Shown here: in pieces, positions 1-12,607 of the stretch | How the letters are laid out: every line of letters begins with the position of its first letter | How positions within the stretch are numbered: position 1 is the stretch's first letter | From: Platycnemis pennipes | Lineage: Eukaryota > Arthropoda > Insecta > Odonata > Platycnemididae | Assembly (NCBI GenBank): GCA_933228895.1 | Contig: OW121847.1 | Span: forward strand, 87,213,656 to 87,277,655 | DNA length: 64,000 nucleotides | Direction: 5' to 3' | The notes under the pieces: model-generated | What the model saw: only the letters and a program-made list of their open reading frames with translations | Databases searched by the model: none | Told to the model about the DNA's origin: nothing | Position numbers and translations under genes: made by a program

Positions 1-1600
1 AATCAATATGGAAGAATGCGTACAAAGATATATAGCAGAAAATCTTGTCACCTTACAGGGCATATTTTCTGAGAAAGTGCAGAAATGACATTCGCACATT
101 GAATCGACGAAGGGAACAGCCAATGTATACATTTCTATGCCAACATGAATATGAAAAGATATCTTTAACCTCATCGTTAACTCTCTCCTTCGCAAGCACG
201 AATAACAAGTGTACGTGTGCTTTAGGAGCTGAGGCAGAACAGCTAGGCGCGGCGAAGTGAATACTTGGCTAAATTCCCAATAGCAATCGTAATGTGGAAA
301 CCTGTGACATATTTTAAAATTGAGAATTAATACAAATAATTTTGATTTTTATTCCAATCACTACCTGTAATTTCGCGAGAGTACAGCAAGAGTAATTGAT
401 GAAATTTGAATTTCAATCGACGTGACTTTAAAATTGAAATTGAGAGAAATTCTGACTGAGTGAATGAATTCCGTTGGCAATTTTTTTAATGCTAGAGTTG
501 TCAACTCTTTCACTTAGAAATATAAGACTTCACGACGGTAGTTTCCCAACCCAAATACACTTTAATATTGAAGGATAATTTACCAAGATTTATAAGCCAC
601 TGCTTAACACTACCCTACCACGGTTAAATTCCTGTCTATGGAAGTAATTGCAATAAAAAATAAAATAATGCAAAATAAAATTTTTTAGCACAAACCGAGA
701 CGGTTCCGAGAATGCTAGAGAAAACGGAGCTTTAAGCAACCATTAGTTCCGAATGTATTGAATCATCCAAAGCGATGGTAGGAATATGGAAGGTTGCACG
801 TAAAATGTCAATTCAATTTTATTGAATAATTTATTGTTACCAAGCGTGTTTTTTCGTGTCTGTTACTGAGGAAACCCAGCATAATTATAATGGAATGCCT
901 GATAGAGATGAAGTTTCTCCGTGGAATACTTCGCTTTTGGACGATAACACAATTTTTCTCCCTGTAGGAAATTAAAAAAGTAAGCTAATTGACCACAGCA
1001 TTGTAAGCATTACGGCAAATCTACACCACCATTACTAATAAGTACTATGGAATTAAAGAAAGAACAGTCAGTAAAAGAGACGGAGAACAAGGACACCGTT
1101 GGACTGCTTCGACAACTAAAGGAGAAGAAAATGACGGTGAAATTCATCTGAATATAAAGACGATGGGGTCTATCGGCTTCAAATGATGAGTGGAATTTAT
1201 ATTGATTTCTCAATACTACGATTGGATTGCTCCAGCTTCTTCTGAAGACAAGCACAGAAAAGCTATCCATGGATCGCGCGAAAGAAATATCCATGCAATA
1301 GTAATTTCCAGGTCTCCAACCAAAAGTAAGGTTTTTTGAAATTCATCACCGAAAGAAAGCGAATTGATAAGTGTTTATGGTATGTCACAAGAGTACCGTA
1401 CTGGCAGAGATAAAACGAATATTCACATTGAATCCTTTACATCTAAGTAAACTGCGGAAACTTATTGATTTATTCGCTGTATTACCGAGAAATGACATCA
1501 AAATTCTTCATAATTAGGTGCAAAAGGTAAATAATGGCAGACGTGCGTTCAAGATGTCTTTGTCTTGTATTCAATGCATCTCAAGAACTGCAATACAAGT
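1..1600. other. AT-rich DNA, no feature recognised
   Basis: No open frame here resembles a known family and no repeat or RNA gene was recognised. The longest frame, about 94 codons on the minus strand at 1010-1294, has no visible motif. Probably intergenic or intronic sequence. Confidence 0.5.
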
Positions 1601-1985
1601 AGTTGAATTGGTACACTTATTCCGACAGAGGTGCCATAACATTCCTAGTTTTATTTAAACGTTTTGCATGCCTTGTTCAGTGACGTTTTTCCTTAAAATA
1701 TTTACATGAAAATGCTATTATTAGTAATTGTCGATGATGTCACCAATAGTATCCAGAGAAGGGACTCCAGATCCAGAGAAGGGAATTTACGTGGACTCTA
1801 CGAGGGTAGTTCAATTGGCGTACTGATTCCGACGGAGGTGCCATAGCATCCTAGTTTCATTTTAAACATTTCGCATTCCTTGTTCCTTGGAGTTCAATTC
1901 AAAACCTTTAAAAGTGCTGCCCTGAGTAATTCCCCAGGATATCATCAATAGTATCCGAGGAAGTTTACGTGGGTGCTACCTTTAT
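1601..1985. repeat. Diverged tandem duplication, unit about 207 bp
   Basis: Two adjacent related units start at 1601 and 1808. Each begins with a segment like AGTTSAATTGG, then runs through CCGACRGAGGTGCCATA, a 'CCTAGTTT' stretch and a 'CATCAATAGTATCC'-like stretch in the same order. The second unit ends at the edge of a GC-rich block, where the 'TTTACGTGG' of the first unit recurs. No coding potential is visible. It may be a small local satellite or a duplicated fragment of an unknown repeat. Confidence 0.75.
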
Positions 1986-2830
1986 CTCCTCCCCGCTACT
2001 TGTACTGCATCGCCGCAGATTCTTGGCATGCGACCACCCCAATGGTGGATGCCCTCCCTTTGGGCATCTGGTCACCTTCACCTCCTTATCTCGGAACGCC
2101 TCTCTCGTCCCATTTCCCGATCCACCTCCACACACACACCCCTTTCTCTCTTTTACCCGGGAGTGCCCAGCAACCTCCCTCCCGCCAACCCCCCTCGGAA
2201 AGTAAGTCCCCTCTTTGCCACTCTGCCGACGCTGACCTCTCCTCCCCCACAAGAGTCAAGCGCCCCCGTCCACGTCCCGGCAACCTTTGTGGGCATCCAG
2301 AGCCGCCCGGCGTGGGTGGGCACTGGAGAAGAAGGAGCCCCTCGCCGCCCGCCCTTTTCTGGGGCGAGCCGCGTCCACAGCCGCCCCACTCGGACCCGTG
2401 GCACACAAAACTGTCACAACAGACGGACGTCCCGGGTCGCAGGCCACGGCGGAACACACGCAGCGAGCGAGCCGGGTCGGGCGGCGGGCTGCCAAACTCG
2501 TAAAAGGGGATCTCTCCCTCCCAGCCCACGCACCCCTCATCTCCATCCGACCTTCTCCTTTCGGGGAGTCAAGTGAGGACTCGTGTGAGCGATGGCGAAA
2601 ATGGAGCGGGGATGGGGGTTGGGACAAATGGCGCGCACGAGAGCGGCGGCCGAGGAGGAGATAAAGAGTTGTCGGGTGGGGGTTGATGCGTGGGCGGGAG
2701 GGATGGGCATCGGGGAAAGGTTCACGGAGGGAACACGGTGTCGGGTGAGAGAGGGGACGAGATGCGCCGCCAAAGGGAAGAGGGGTCTCCGAAAATCATT
2801 CCATTGGGTGTCGCATAAGAGCGGGCAGGG
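1970..2830. other. GC-rich, CpG-containing block
   Basis: Base composition changes sharply from AT-rich flanks to a C-rich then G-rich block of about 0.85 kb with many CpG dinucleotides. Overlapping open frames exist in nearly every frame on both strands (up to about 180 codons). That is expected when stop codons are rare because of base composition, so none is called as a gene. It could be a CpG-island-like promoter or first-exon region, but no TATA box, splice pair or conserved protein motif supports this. Confidence 0.45.
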
Positions 2831-4883
2831 GTCTGCGATTGTTTATATTAAAACGAAATGCTCAAAAAGTTAACTTTTCCAAGCGTGATTTTTGTGGAGA
2901 CACAGTTTTAAAAGTACCAGCTCAATGCTGTCCGAAAAAATTCATATATATTAAATCATTAGAAATTTAAGCATCTAAGTCCCGCAATCTTTCCTCCGAC
3001 CCTCCCACCCCTTCCTTTCCAGAAGGCATATATCTTTTCCGCGGACTTAAGTATGACATTTTTGAATATGACACATGTACACACATTGACCTGGTGGAAG
3101 ACCCGTGAAAACCTCATCCACATCATACGCCAGGAAAACACCAAATCCTTCATTACATGTACATGTGTTCAAACACATCGTTATCTTCTACATAAATTTT
3201 TCTCAATGGAAAAATGTTTTTTTTTCAACATTATTCAAAGCTCATGTTTAATCTCTAAAATGATGTTCATTACAAAACATGCCAAGTGATGTGCAAGAAG
3301 GGAGACTGACGCTATAAAACGAAAATGCCTTTAGTCACCAGCTGATATCGCATTAACTGGCTTCACTCTCCCAAGTAAATAACCATTAATGCTATTTAAA
3401 ACTCGGTCTATTTTTGAGCACTTTAATAAGCCTTTGAATTGTCCACATAAATTAGCATTATAAGATTAGAGTTTAAATTAAAAAAAATAGGAAATCAACT
3501 TAAGCTGTCGTCCCAAACCCAGGAAAAATTTACAACAACTAGTAACTCCACTGTTGACGAACTATTTCTCTTTGCTACCTTAAGGAAATTATCAATATTT
3601 AGTATCTATAGTTAGCCTTGAACCAAACCTCTTGGCAAAATTCCTTGATTCCGAACCCAAATTAATCTTTTAAAGATAACGACTTTGGGAAAGAAACAAG
3701 AAACATTTCTCGACTCCCTTATTTTTCATTTGACATCATTCGTTTATTCCAACATCATTTAATGGTTGTTAAAGTGCCGTTGTTCGCGTACTTAGGAATT
3801 TTATTTAAGGCACTGAGCAGTGCACTTCTGGAAAGACAAGAAAATATTAGTTCAATGTACTCTTGCATGTTATTATTTTTTCTGAGAGTACGACAACGAC
3901 AAAAAGAGAATGGTAAGATATTCCCACTAGCACGAACCATTCCATGGATGGTAGAATCGGAGAAAATAATTTTTAGACAACAATCGTTCAAAACCCATGT
4001 AGAGCCTTTGGAATATGCCTTACAAACAGGATTACAACTATCTAATTCCACAATTCTGAAATAAATCTCTTGGTTAGCGAAAAAGTAATGCGGTGAGCTG
4101 GGGAAGAGATGAAAACGGTGGAGGTGGTGGTGGAAACAAGAAGCTGGGTCACTGCGGGAATGGACTGGAGGGGAAGCTATGAAGTTAAGGCGAGGTAGAC
4201 ACATAAACTCTTGAGGAAAGGGAGGGAGGATGGTGGGTTGGCAAGCGCCCTTTGACTTTTCGCGTGTGGGCGATAGACATCGGACGATGGGCGATTAACT
4301 TTACGCCGTCTGTCTTTCCTTTTTGGACGCGGGCACGTGAGAGGAAGAGGGAGAGGGGGAAAAAAGATGAGCGATAACGGTTAGGGTGCGAAGGAGCACG
4401 TCAGAGGACAGGGCCTTTGCGCTAATAATGAAAGGATGGTCGATTCCATTTTGGCAGGTCAATTACCAGTCACTCACCTCGTTATGCTCTCGGAATGAAA
4501 GCTTTCGTGGGGTTACGGCTTGACGTATCGCGTACCTGCTTCAGAGAAAAAACATATAGCAGACCCAGAAACATATTATCGTTCTAGAGATAAGTTCCCG
4601 ATGATATTTGAGATCAAAGGAGTGTTCAGGGAAAAGGATGAGGTCTGAGTCCAAGACGTACTCACGAGAGGTGGATGGAAAACATTCATGCGGAGGACAT
4701 ACTGTTACGATAATCGAGTCTTACTTCCAAAATGTTTGGAGTAGGATCTTTTTTTTTAAGTCTCCGTTAGCGTAAGCAGACGGTTAATCCATAAGCTAAA
4801 GTTTATGATAATTCGTACGCTACAGATGATACAAAATTGCAAATTTTGTATCAACTGTAAACCGAAAGGAAAATGAGATTCCA
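2831..4883. other. AT-rich DNA, no feature recognised
   Basis: No repeat family or protein motif was recognised. A frame of 149 codons on the minus strand (3755-4204) shows no recognisable domain. At 4330-4400 there is a short purine-rich stretch. Confidence 0.4.
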
Positions 4884-5110
4884 ATCGGACCGAGTTGGCC
4901 AGGTAATTAGAGTACTGGCTTATTATCTAGAAGTCTCGAGTTCAAATACTGAAAAAGGTTTATTTCTCAAACTGTACACTGGTATCTTGTGGAGGGTACT
5001 ACAAGTTCAGCACTCCGGCCGACGGATGTGACGTAAAATGGTAAAGCCTTTGGAGCCTCTTCTTAATATCCTCACTAATGCCGATGCGCAACGGGTTTTT
5101 TTCGATCCTT
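4884..5110 (+). mobile_element. tRNA-derived SINE copy, diverged
   Basis: Same family as the well-preserved copy at 33381-33716. An A-box-like segment (ATTAGAGTACTGG), a decayed B-box (GAGTTCAAATACT) and the central block (AGTTCAGCACTCCGGCCGAC) occur in the same order and spacing, followed by a degenerate 'CTAATGCCGATGC'. The polymerase III boxes are mutated, so it is probably an old inactive copy. Ends are approximate. Confidence 0.7.
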
Positions 5111-5857
5111 ACTCCACTTCGTATTTCAAAGCTATACCTACATATCCTCAAAGGTACAAATGAATTAGCTGTGCGTATAACAACCACAGCCTAATAACAG
5201 CCACTGATATTATTTAAGTGATATTTTAAAAAAATATTCTCGGAGGATTTTGAGAAAGGACGATTTTCAAATAGTCCCTCATGACGTTCACGTGTACCTG
5301 TATTTTTCTGTGTTTTCTCAGCGGAGAAATTACTGTTTAAACTTTCCCTTCTTAAGGAGTTCATTTCCGGTCTCTTGCTTACTTTCTCCAGATCTATTTA
5401 TTGAAGGCCCTATTTTCCCCCGCTATTTTTCCCCAAAATATAAAGGAGGATAGACTCTTTAACTTGACATGAGGATGCGAAATCACTAAATCTCGTAAAG
5501 GAAGTGGTAGAAGCCATTGTAAAATCACTTTGAGGGACCCTAAACTATTACCGACGCCATAAAAGAGCTCACTTCCCACGCGGAGCTCACACCCACCAAA
5601 ATTTTGGTTCCCCAGAGAAACAACGCGGGGATTTCAACGCCTTCAAGTTTCTACGCACCGCACGTTAACATCTCCGCTTGTCTGCCACAGCTATTGGCAC
5701 TCTGACTTGCGAAAAGAAAATGAGATATATTAGTACCCAATTACATAATCAATTCAGTGTCTCAACCATGAAGTTCGAAGTTAGAACTTCGAGGCCACTG
5801 TGCTAATTCTTGTGACCTAATATTATTGAATACAATAGCTCGACGTATTTTTTCATG
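5111..5857. other. No feature recognised
   Basis: AT-rich with short open frames only. No repeat family, RNA gene or protein motif was recognised. Confidence 0.4.
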
Positions 5858-7725
5858 CATATACTAGCAGACCTGCGGCCTGTTTTGCAGGCAGTCTGTC
5901 TGGTGTGCTCTTGAGGTGAGCTTTGTGTTCTAGTGTCAAATGAGGTTTTACTACAACGTGTTTGGAAACTACTGATGACACATTACCAATAGGCGGCAGT
6001 AGTGCTTGTGCTTCAGGCAGGTAGTTACTGCTTCACTACTCAAAGTAGTCTGCATTTTTTTTACACTTTTGTGCACCAACTTTTCATAAGCATTTCGTAT
6101 GCAAAGAGAAGGAAATGGCTACTTTATAAATGGAGAAATGTGTCCCACTCTAATTATCCTATATGTTTTTGTACTTTTTTCTACACCATAATTTCATTAT
6201 ATGTTGTCTACCACTCTCAAACACCACGTTTTTCTCTGCACTACAAACTTCTAATAAACCAAAACTACTACCAAATCATACAGACAGAGAATCCACACTC
6301 AACGCATCAAACCTCACTCTTTTAGCTCAAAACTTGGGAGAGAACAAAAAAAAAACGGATAGAGAATGACTGACTGACTGACACGCTACAAAATTACACC
6401 CAAATTACACCCAAACCGATTCAAAGGTGGCTAGGATATTTTTATGGGATCGTCTTGGTGGTTTAAAAATAGAATTGGCCCTTTTAGCCTTTTCAAATAT
6501 TTTAGGTGGGTATGTAAGAGAATGTCTTTTTTAAAATTGATGAAAAATGGAATGTTCTAGGAGGTTTTAATATAGTCGATCGAATGGTTTTGACATAATA
6601 TTTGATAAATATTATACCCAAAGCGACGTAAAGGTTGGTGTAATATATTTATGGAATCGTAACGGTAGATTTATTTTAGAATTGGTATTTTGAGCTTTTG
6701 GAAATAATTTAGGTGAAACACCTGCTTGTCGACATTTGTAAATTGTCGACCGTGTAATAGACTTCATAGAATGGAACGCAAAAACCACAAAATATTTGGG
6801 TATCTGAGCAAGGTATTGGGTGACAATTTCTAACGTGTCGACTGCGTTCTAAAATTTCTTCATGAAGTGAATTTACTACCCAAAATTTAAGACGCATTGT
6901 AATCTGCCCAACAGCTCTAAATGCAACTCTTTTTCCATGTGACTAATACAGAGTTGAGCCTATTGTGTCCAGTCATAGTTTACACTATTTCTAAGTAATC
7001 TAAATACTTACCAATTATTGTTTTTCTACCACTTGTTTTTAATCTGATAAGTATATTAAATGTGCGAAATGACTATCTTTTAGGTGGAGATATCTTATAT
7101 AAGTGAATGTTTTATTTTAAGTTGGTAAAAAACAGAATGGTTTGGGTGTAGGACAGCCATTGATAATTTTAAAATGGTGGGTGTATGTTCGAACTTTAGC
7201 AACGAACATTAATACATAATAAACGTTTTATAACCTTTTTTCAACCATTAGAAAAGTACCTACTTCAAAACGCCTATCTTTGATATTCATATTTCATACA
7301 CAAGATCGGGGCCGGTAGGAAAAAATTGTTTTATTTCACTATCTGCACATTGAAAACGTCAATTAATATATTTTCATACTTAGAAAATTGATCGATGAAA
7401 CTAATTCCACTTTCTTCAAATTCTTCAATCCAATTTTTGTCTCTTTACCAAAAACGTAAACACATTTACTTAGCAACGTAAACAAATATGCATAGCAACT
7501 GCTTTCCCATGTTAAAAGATAGGGAAATCACCATTTTTCTCTGCACCACAAACTGCTAAAAATCCAAATCTACTACCAAATCATGCAGACAGAGAATCCA
7601 CACTCAACGCACCAAACCTCACCCTTTAAGCTCAAAACTTGGGAGAGAACGAAACAAAACAGATACAGAGTGACGGACGGACTAACGGACTGACTGACTG
7701 ACAAAAATGAATATATATAGTTGAT
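5858..7725 (+). repeat. Unclassified composite repeat block with direct repeats ending in GACT repeats
   Basis: Two direct copies of about 165-175 bp lie at 6222-6383 and 7529-7703. Both run from CACC-TTTTTCTCTGCAC through 'CAGACAGAGAATCCACACTC' and 'CTCAAAACTTGGGAGAGAAC' to a short GACT/GACG tandem (GACTGACTGACTGAC). Between them, at about 6400-6594, 6595-6735 and 7060-7170, are three weaker related units containing 'TTTTAGGTGG' and 'GGAATGTT'-like segments. The right copy ends in TATATATAG. No long open frame is present, so it is probably a non-autonomous mobile element that has been duplicated or inserted into itself. Class unknown. Confidence 0.55.
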
Positions 7726-8301
7726 TCGTGTCACTCGAGGGAGTGGAGAGAATACATGATAAGGTTGTGGTGCAAAGATTGTGGATTTTCAGCTATCTTC
7801 GCAGAGAAGTCAATAGAAGATGAAGTTTTTCATTCCAGCAATCGATGGTAAATTCTAAGGAAGGATGAATGAAAGTAAGTTATAGTAAGGAGAACATTTT
7901 CAGATACAGCAAAGGACTTGGAGCAGTGTTAAATGGCATGCGCCAAATCTACAACTTAAGAACGCAAATTGATAATGCACACGTCCAGTATTTGGAAAAA
8001 GATCGATACATTTTTGCAGAAGTTAATAATACACGAATGTTTCTGTAAGTGCTAAGATTGATGGCTTGGGGCCAATCACTAAATGCTAAGAGATCGTTCG
8101 GTATCTAACTGTGTAATATATAATTTTTCCCGATTATATCTATACTTATAACTTCAAAGCTGAAAAATCACTAGTCCGAATTGATATGGTGTAGTAAAAG
8201 CTGCACAATATACAAACACTTGTAATAGGTATCTCAAAACCTTATCTTTCACGAGATTTTGACGTAATTAACGTAATAAAACCGGCAGCCTACCAAAGTA
8301 T
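7726..8301. other. No feature recognised
   Basis: AT-rich, no long open frame and no recognised repeat. Confidence 0.4.
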
Positions 8302-8437
8302 CCAGGGGGGGTGTGCTTGAATCGTTCGAGATTGATTCCGGTACGGAATAATCCCGAACACAATGTAAAAACATACGAGTGAGTCCTTAGTTACGTACCG
8401 GAATCAATCCCAAGCGATTCGAGCACACCCCTCCAGG
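8302..8437. mobile_element. Short inverted-repeat element (MITE-like)
   Basis: Two 44 bp arms in inverted orientation (8302-8345 and 8394-8437) match at about 38 of 44 positions without gaps. The arms include GTGTGCTTGAATCG and GATTGATTCCGGTACG. They flank a 48 bp AT-rich spacer. The size and symmetry fit a miniature inverted-repeat element or a strong hairpin. I could not identify a target-site duplication. Confidence 0.7.
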
Positions 8438-8530
8438 TCGGTAATGCTCCGATCCAATAGTCCAAATGTCATGGGTTTAAATCTCGCCACGGGCATAGAT
8501 GATGTATTTGTCATAGGGTTTACATTACTT
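8438..8530 (+). mobile_element. tRNA-like SINE head
   Basis: Directly after the inverted-repeat element is a tRNA-like segment: GGTCGGTAATGCTCCGATCC in the A-box position and GGGTTTAAATCTCGCC in the B-box position, about 35 bp later. The acceptor stem is not complementary, so this is a SINE head or tRNA relic rather than a working tRNA. Confidence 0.45.
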
Positions 8531-8759
8531 TACGATACGGTGCTATATAGCATAAGGAGCTGTAGCACTTAAAAACCTACTACTATGGAGTCTGTCCGAA
8601 AAATAGGCGCTCGTAGTAAAGTCCAAAGTATCATACATAATGTGATATCCCATATCACGTGGTATCACATATTATAACTTTGGCTGCCGTCTCCATACCA
8701 CATTACGATAAAATGTTCATTTCGCATATTTCATTCGATTTGTCGCACCATTGATCAGC

Positions 8760-9385
8760 CCTGCCTGACTCAGACGGAATACCTCTCACACCAACCGCTA
8801 ACATGCCGGAGATCCATGACGGACGAATCCTTAAGGTACCAGACCCTGCTCGCCACCAACGTGATCCCCATTGACGTCACGGGAGCCGAAAATATCAATT
8901 TCACGTCCCGCGTTAAACGAGAATGGGACGGAAAGGATCCTCGCCAATATCCCTGTGAGATGTCTCGTTATCGCGCCCCTCATCATCCATCGGGAGCGGG
9001 AGGTTTGAAGTGGGCTGGACTCCCTCCCTCCCCTCAGTCCCCAGGGGTACACCAGCAACCCCGGGAGGCTGCCTCCTCGGACCCCCGCCGTGACGACCCG
9101 AAATGCCCGCACCATTCCTATGTGGGTGCTGCGGGGGACGGGCGAAAGGGGAGGTAGAAGCTGGTCGCTCGAGTGAGCCTCCCGACACCGGGGAACGCCC
9201 CTCCCGGGGCATAGGAGGGCTGGCGATGCCTTCTCGGGGATTCCATTCAATTCCCCTCGATCCATTTCTCACCGCATGGGACCCAAACGACCCCAAGGTG
9301 AGGAATATTGAGGAGAAGTGATCATTCAACCCCTCTCCGATGGGACATTTCCCAGAGCGGTGCGAGAGGCAGTCGGGTAACAAAC
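8760..9385. other. GC-rich, CpG-containing block
   Basis: About 0.6 kb of GC-rich sequence between AT-rich flanks. Overlapping frames on both strands (113 codons at 8816-9157 plus; 158 codons at 8913-9389 minus) reflect the base composition, and none shows a recognisable domain. Possible CpG-island-like element; no promoter or splice evidence. Confidence 0.4.
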
Positions 9386-9995
9386 GCATTCACAGAAGAT
9401 TTTAAAGAAAATTCCTCAAGACAACTGTGTCAGGCATGAAGTGGTGGAATCTATCTGTAATAATTTTAATCCGTTATTACTCTCCGGCAACTATTTCATT
9501 TACACGACCAATTTCGACGCTATAGCATATTTAAAGTATTACAGCAGATTTACATTGAAATTTTCAAACTGTCTAAACATGTTAATGATTAGAATTTAAA
9601 GCCTCAGCGTACTTTGGCAGATTATATCCTAGAGTTCAAATAACAGCGATAGAAGGACGATATAGAAGTTTACATTCCATTCCTTCCGATTACAATGAAG
9701 GTCAATAAAAGATTAAGTCGAAATAATCGTGGAGATATTTAGAACAGTTTTAGAATTGAGGTGTTTTTACATGTCGGCATAAACATCTTGATAAACACGC
9801 GTGCGAGTATTTTTTCGCATGTTTGATACGTAACCAAAATATTAATACAAGATCTGTGTAGAATTTGCCGGGCTGGGTATTATTTTGAGGTAAGATACTG
9901 CATCGTATGTTACGTCAATGTGTGCCAACGGAAATTGTGTTCATTTTTTATGAAAATGGATTCGGTAGCGTTGCCACTAGCAATATGACTAATGA
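9386..9995. other. No feature recognised
   Basis: AT-rich with no recognisable repeat or open frame of note. Confidence 0.35.
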
Positions 9996-10352
9996 TTGAT
10001 TGCCCAAAGAAAATACCTACCTGGTTTTGAGTCATCCTTTGCCACATGCCTTGGACAGCTTGCAAAGGACAGACAATGTGCAAAGGTCGGTACAATGCTG
10101 AAGGATGCGGCCTCTCGGAGACATGAGACCAAGGGGAGCCTGCTCCGATTTCCCGGTCTTCAGATGTACTACGGAAACCACGTGTGTTTCCGAAAACGGA
10201 CATTTCACGGCGCCATCATCGATGCTCAGAACTCGTCCTGCCTGCATAGTCCTAGAAATAAGGATGTGTACTTCATAAGGGCGGTTCGTCAAGGAGGAAA
10301 TGAGGAAAGTGCGCAGAAAGAAAAGAGTGATCGGAATTTATTGGACAGGTAA
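9996..10352 (+). CDS. Uncharacterised open frame ending at a donor-like site (possible exon)
   Basis: An open frame of 118 codons lies in sequence of balanced composition, unlike the low-complexity frames elsewhere. I recognise no family. Near its end is a good match to a splice donor (GGACAG|GTAAGG, about 10344-10355), which would let it be an internal or first exon. No matching acceptor or downstream exon is identified. The opposite strand also has a donor-like CAGGTAGGTA (about 10013-10024), so the direction is uncertain. It has no signal peptide, membrane segment or cysteine-pair motif. It may well be a chance frame. Confidence 0.15.
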   Translation: MIAQRKYLPGFESSFATCLGQLAKDRQCAKVGTMLKDAASRRHETKGSLLRFPGLQMYYGNHVCFRKRTFHGAIIDAQNSSCLHSPRNKDVYFIRAVRQGGNEESAQKEKSDRNLLDR

Positions 10353-12040
10353 GGTGATTCGGGTCAAGAAATATCAATCTATTAATTCATTTCGAACAAG
10401 TGTGACATAAATGGTGTCGCTCAGAGATATAAAGCCGTCAGGTTAATCGATACCGCTGCTCAAATCCCATGAAATACGAATCCTTCCTTTCTAAAACTTA
10501 ATCTTGCTTCCAATAGAAAGCCATTCCAGTAGGTATATAAATAAAGTTGAGAAAAAGCATAGAACTTACAGGAGTATTTAACGACCGAACGAATACTAAA
10601 TTGACAGAGGAAAGGTAGGGATGATAAAGGTGATAGGCCAGGTATTACCCTTCACATTTTAATCCCTTGTGACAGGAATTTTTTTTTTCCTTCCGTACAG
10701 ATTAAAGTGCATTAAAGTTATCTAATGTTGGGACATTAGCAAAATGATTATTATTTTATCGCGTTCTCATAACTGTAACGAGGGATAGGAAGTTACTACG
10801 TGAATTTTAGTATACATTTAACCGAAAATACGAGGATCAAATAGTATAGGTTAACTTATATCTGTGAGGCTAACACATGCCCGTCGTACATCCCTTAGAA
10901 TAGGACAGTATGGTCATAAGTGGACAGTATTGTTGGATTGTGGAGGAAGATGTACCGAGTGCTAAACATCATCTCATTCCCTCCGTTCATTAGCTGAGCC
11001 TTAAATAGAAAAATTAAAACGTGGACGCGGAAAAATCACGGCAAGAGACGAAATTCGACTCGTGGATCCTGAGAGAGAGGCACACATCTGCGCAGCCTCG
11101 GAAACGCAATTCACCATGATATCCACCGGATTCAAAACGTGCCCGTGGTATAAAATAGGCGTCACCCCGATTCACCGAGTCATAAAAGACTTTTCGTCCA
11201 GCCGAAGAGTATTTGGCTCGCGAGGGAACCGCCCCCGAGTAGTGGAAACGAGCCAAATTCACTAAAAGCTTGGAAATGTTTGGTGTCTCACGTCTTTAAT
11301 TCCGAGAGCAGGAAAGGGAGCATGCGAATGGCCGTATTAATGACGACCACTTACCCCGACCGAAACCACTTAAAAAGTAATCCATTCTGTGAGGGAGATG
11401 ATGAATTGCGCGCATTACGCCTTGTTAAGGAGACCTCTATTAATAATTAAGAAAACATCCACGGGTTCTCTTCTTTTTCATCCCCTCCTCCAACCTCCTT
11501 CCTCTGACGAGGAGCGATTCCGCACGGGTCGGGCGGAGAATAACGATTATTTTATGCCTCACATCATCCTCGTTTAGGGCGGTATCACTCAGCCTCCTGT
11601 CATTTTTTATTTTGATTATCCCATTGTTGGGAGGCATAACTCCCTCTTGAAGCAGTAACTCACCCGGGACGGTATTAGCATAAATTTTTATGACTCGTGT
11701 CCGTATCTTGTTATCTGTCCTTCGATGTTCTCTCTCTCCCTCTCCCGCCGCCCTGCGAGACTCCACATCCCCCCACCTTCTAGAGTGGCGCCTCCTCCGC
11801 CCCTATAGGTATCCCGACTTCTTCCGCACCCCCTTCTCCCTCCTATCCCTCCCCCTCTCTTCTCTCCTCCTCATCCGCACGCTCTCCTTTGACTCGTCGC
11901 CATTTCTCACGCCGATGGCCTCGCCCACCCACAAAAAGCCCCTCGACAAGACATCCCTTCCTTCTCCTCTCTCCGTCCACCTCTTCCCAATTCTCGACCT
12001 TCTCACGCATTCTCCTTTTTCTCTCGTTCTCTCTCCTACT
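10353..12040. other. No gene recognised; pyrimidine-rich stretch at 11700-12030
   Basis: Mostly unremarkable sequence. From about 11710 to 12030 the plus strand is rich in C and T (CTCTCTCCCTCTCCC-like runs), producing a 127-codon frame of serine, leucine and proline that is typical of low complexity and not a gene call. Confidence 0.4.
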
Positions 12041-12607
12041 CAGTTATTAAAGTTGAAAATGTCGATGGAATAAGTGACCACAAGGTAGTACACGTTAAAT
12101 TTTCCCTCAATACTGAAAAAATTTTTGAATTAAAAAGAAAGATTTACCTTTTAAGTAAAGCAGATTTTAACGGATTTAGGCGTGACTTGCAGACTTCTTT
12201 TGAAAAACTCGAGTACATCAGCAAAAATAGTGATACAGACGTTCGTACAGACGTTCATGGAAAGAGTTCCTCCAAATTACGCAGTCACTTGTCAGATATA
12301 TACCACATAAGAATAAGAGTGAGAATTGGGAACCAAGGTGGTACAACGCGGAGGTTAGAAAATGTTTAAAACGCCAACGAGTTAGCCACGCGAAACTAAG
12401 AAAATTGAAGAAAAATGCAGCTAATAGCGATCTAAAAATACTATCGAACATTATAAAATTTGTAAAGCAGCCGCAAAAACAGCCTTTAGAAAAATTTTTA
12501 GTGAATTCAAGAGAAAAGTAGTCGGAGAACAACTACAGGGAAATCCGAAAGCATTTTGGCCATATGCTAGGGAAGTACAGGGAACTAAAAAGTCAACGGT
12601 TAATTCC
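12041..12607 (+). pseudogene. LINE endonuclease C-terminus and linker, degenerate
   Basis: The reading frame through 12369 begins with the conserved end of an AP-type endonuclease (I-S-D-H-K). This is the histidine-containing last motif of this fold, which in an active element would nick target DNA. A linker follows, with stops at 12368-12370 and beyond. After a frame change, the KAFW-type motif typical of CR1-like ORF2 linkers appears at about 12550. The start of the endonuclease, including its other catalytic residues, is absent because the copy is truncated. Confidence 0.7.

Noticed and set aside
11690..12073. 127-codon frame just before the first LINE
   Set aside because: Low-complexity pyrimidine sequence running by chance into the LINE start.
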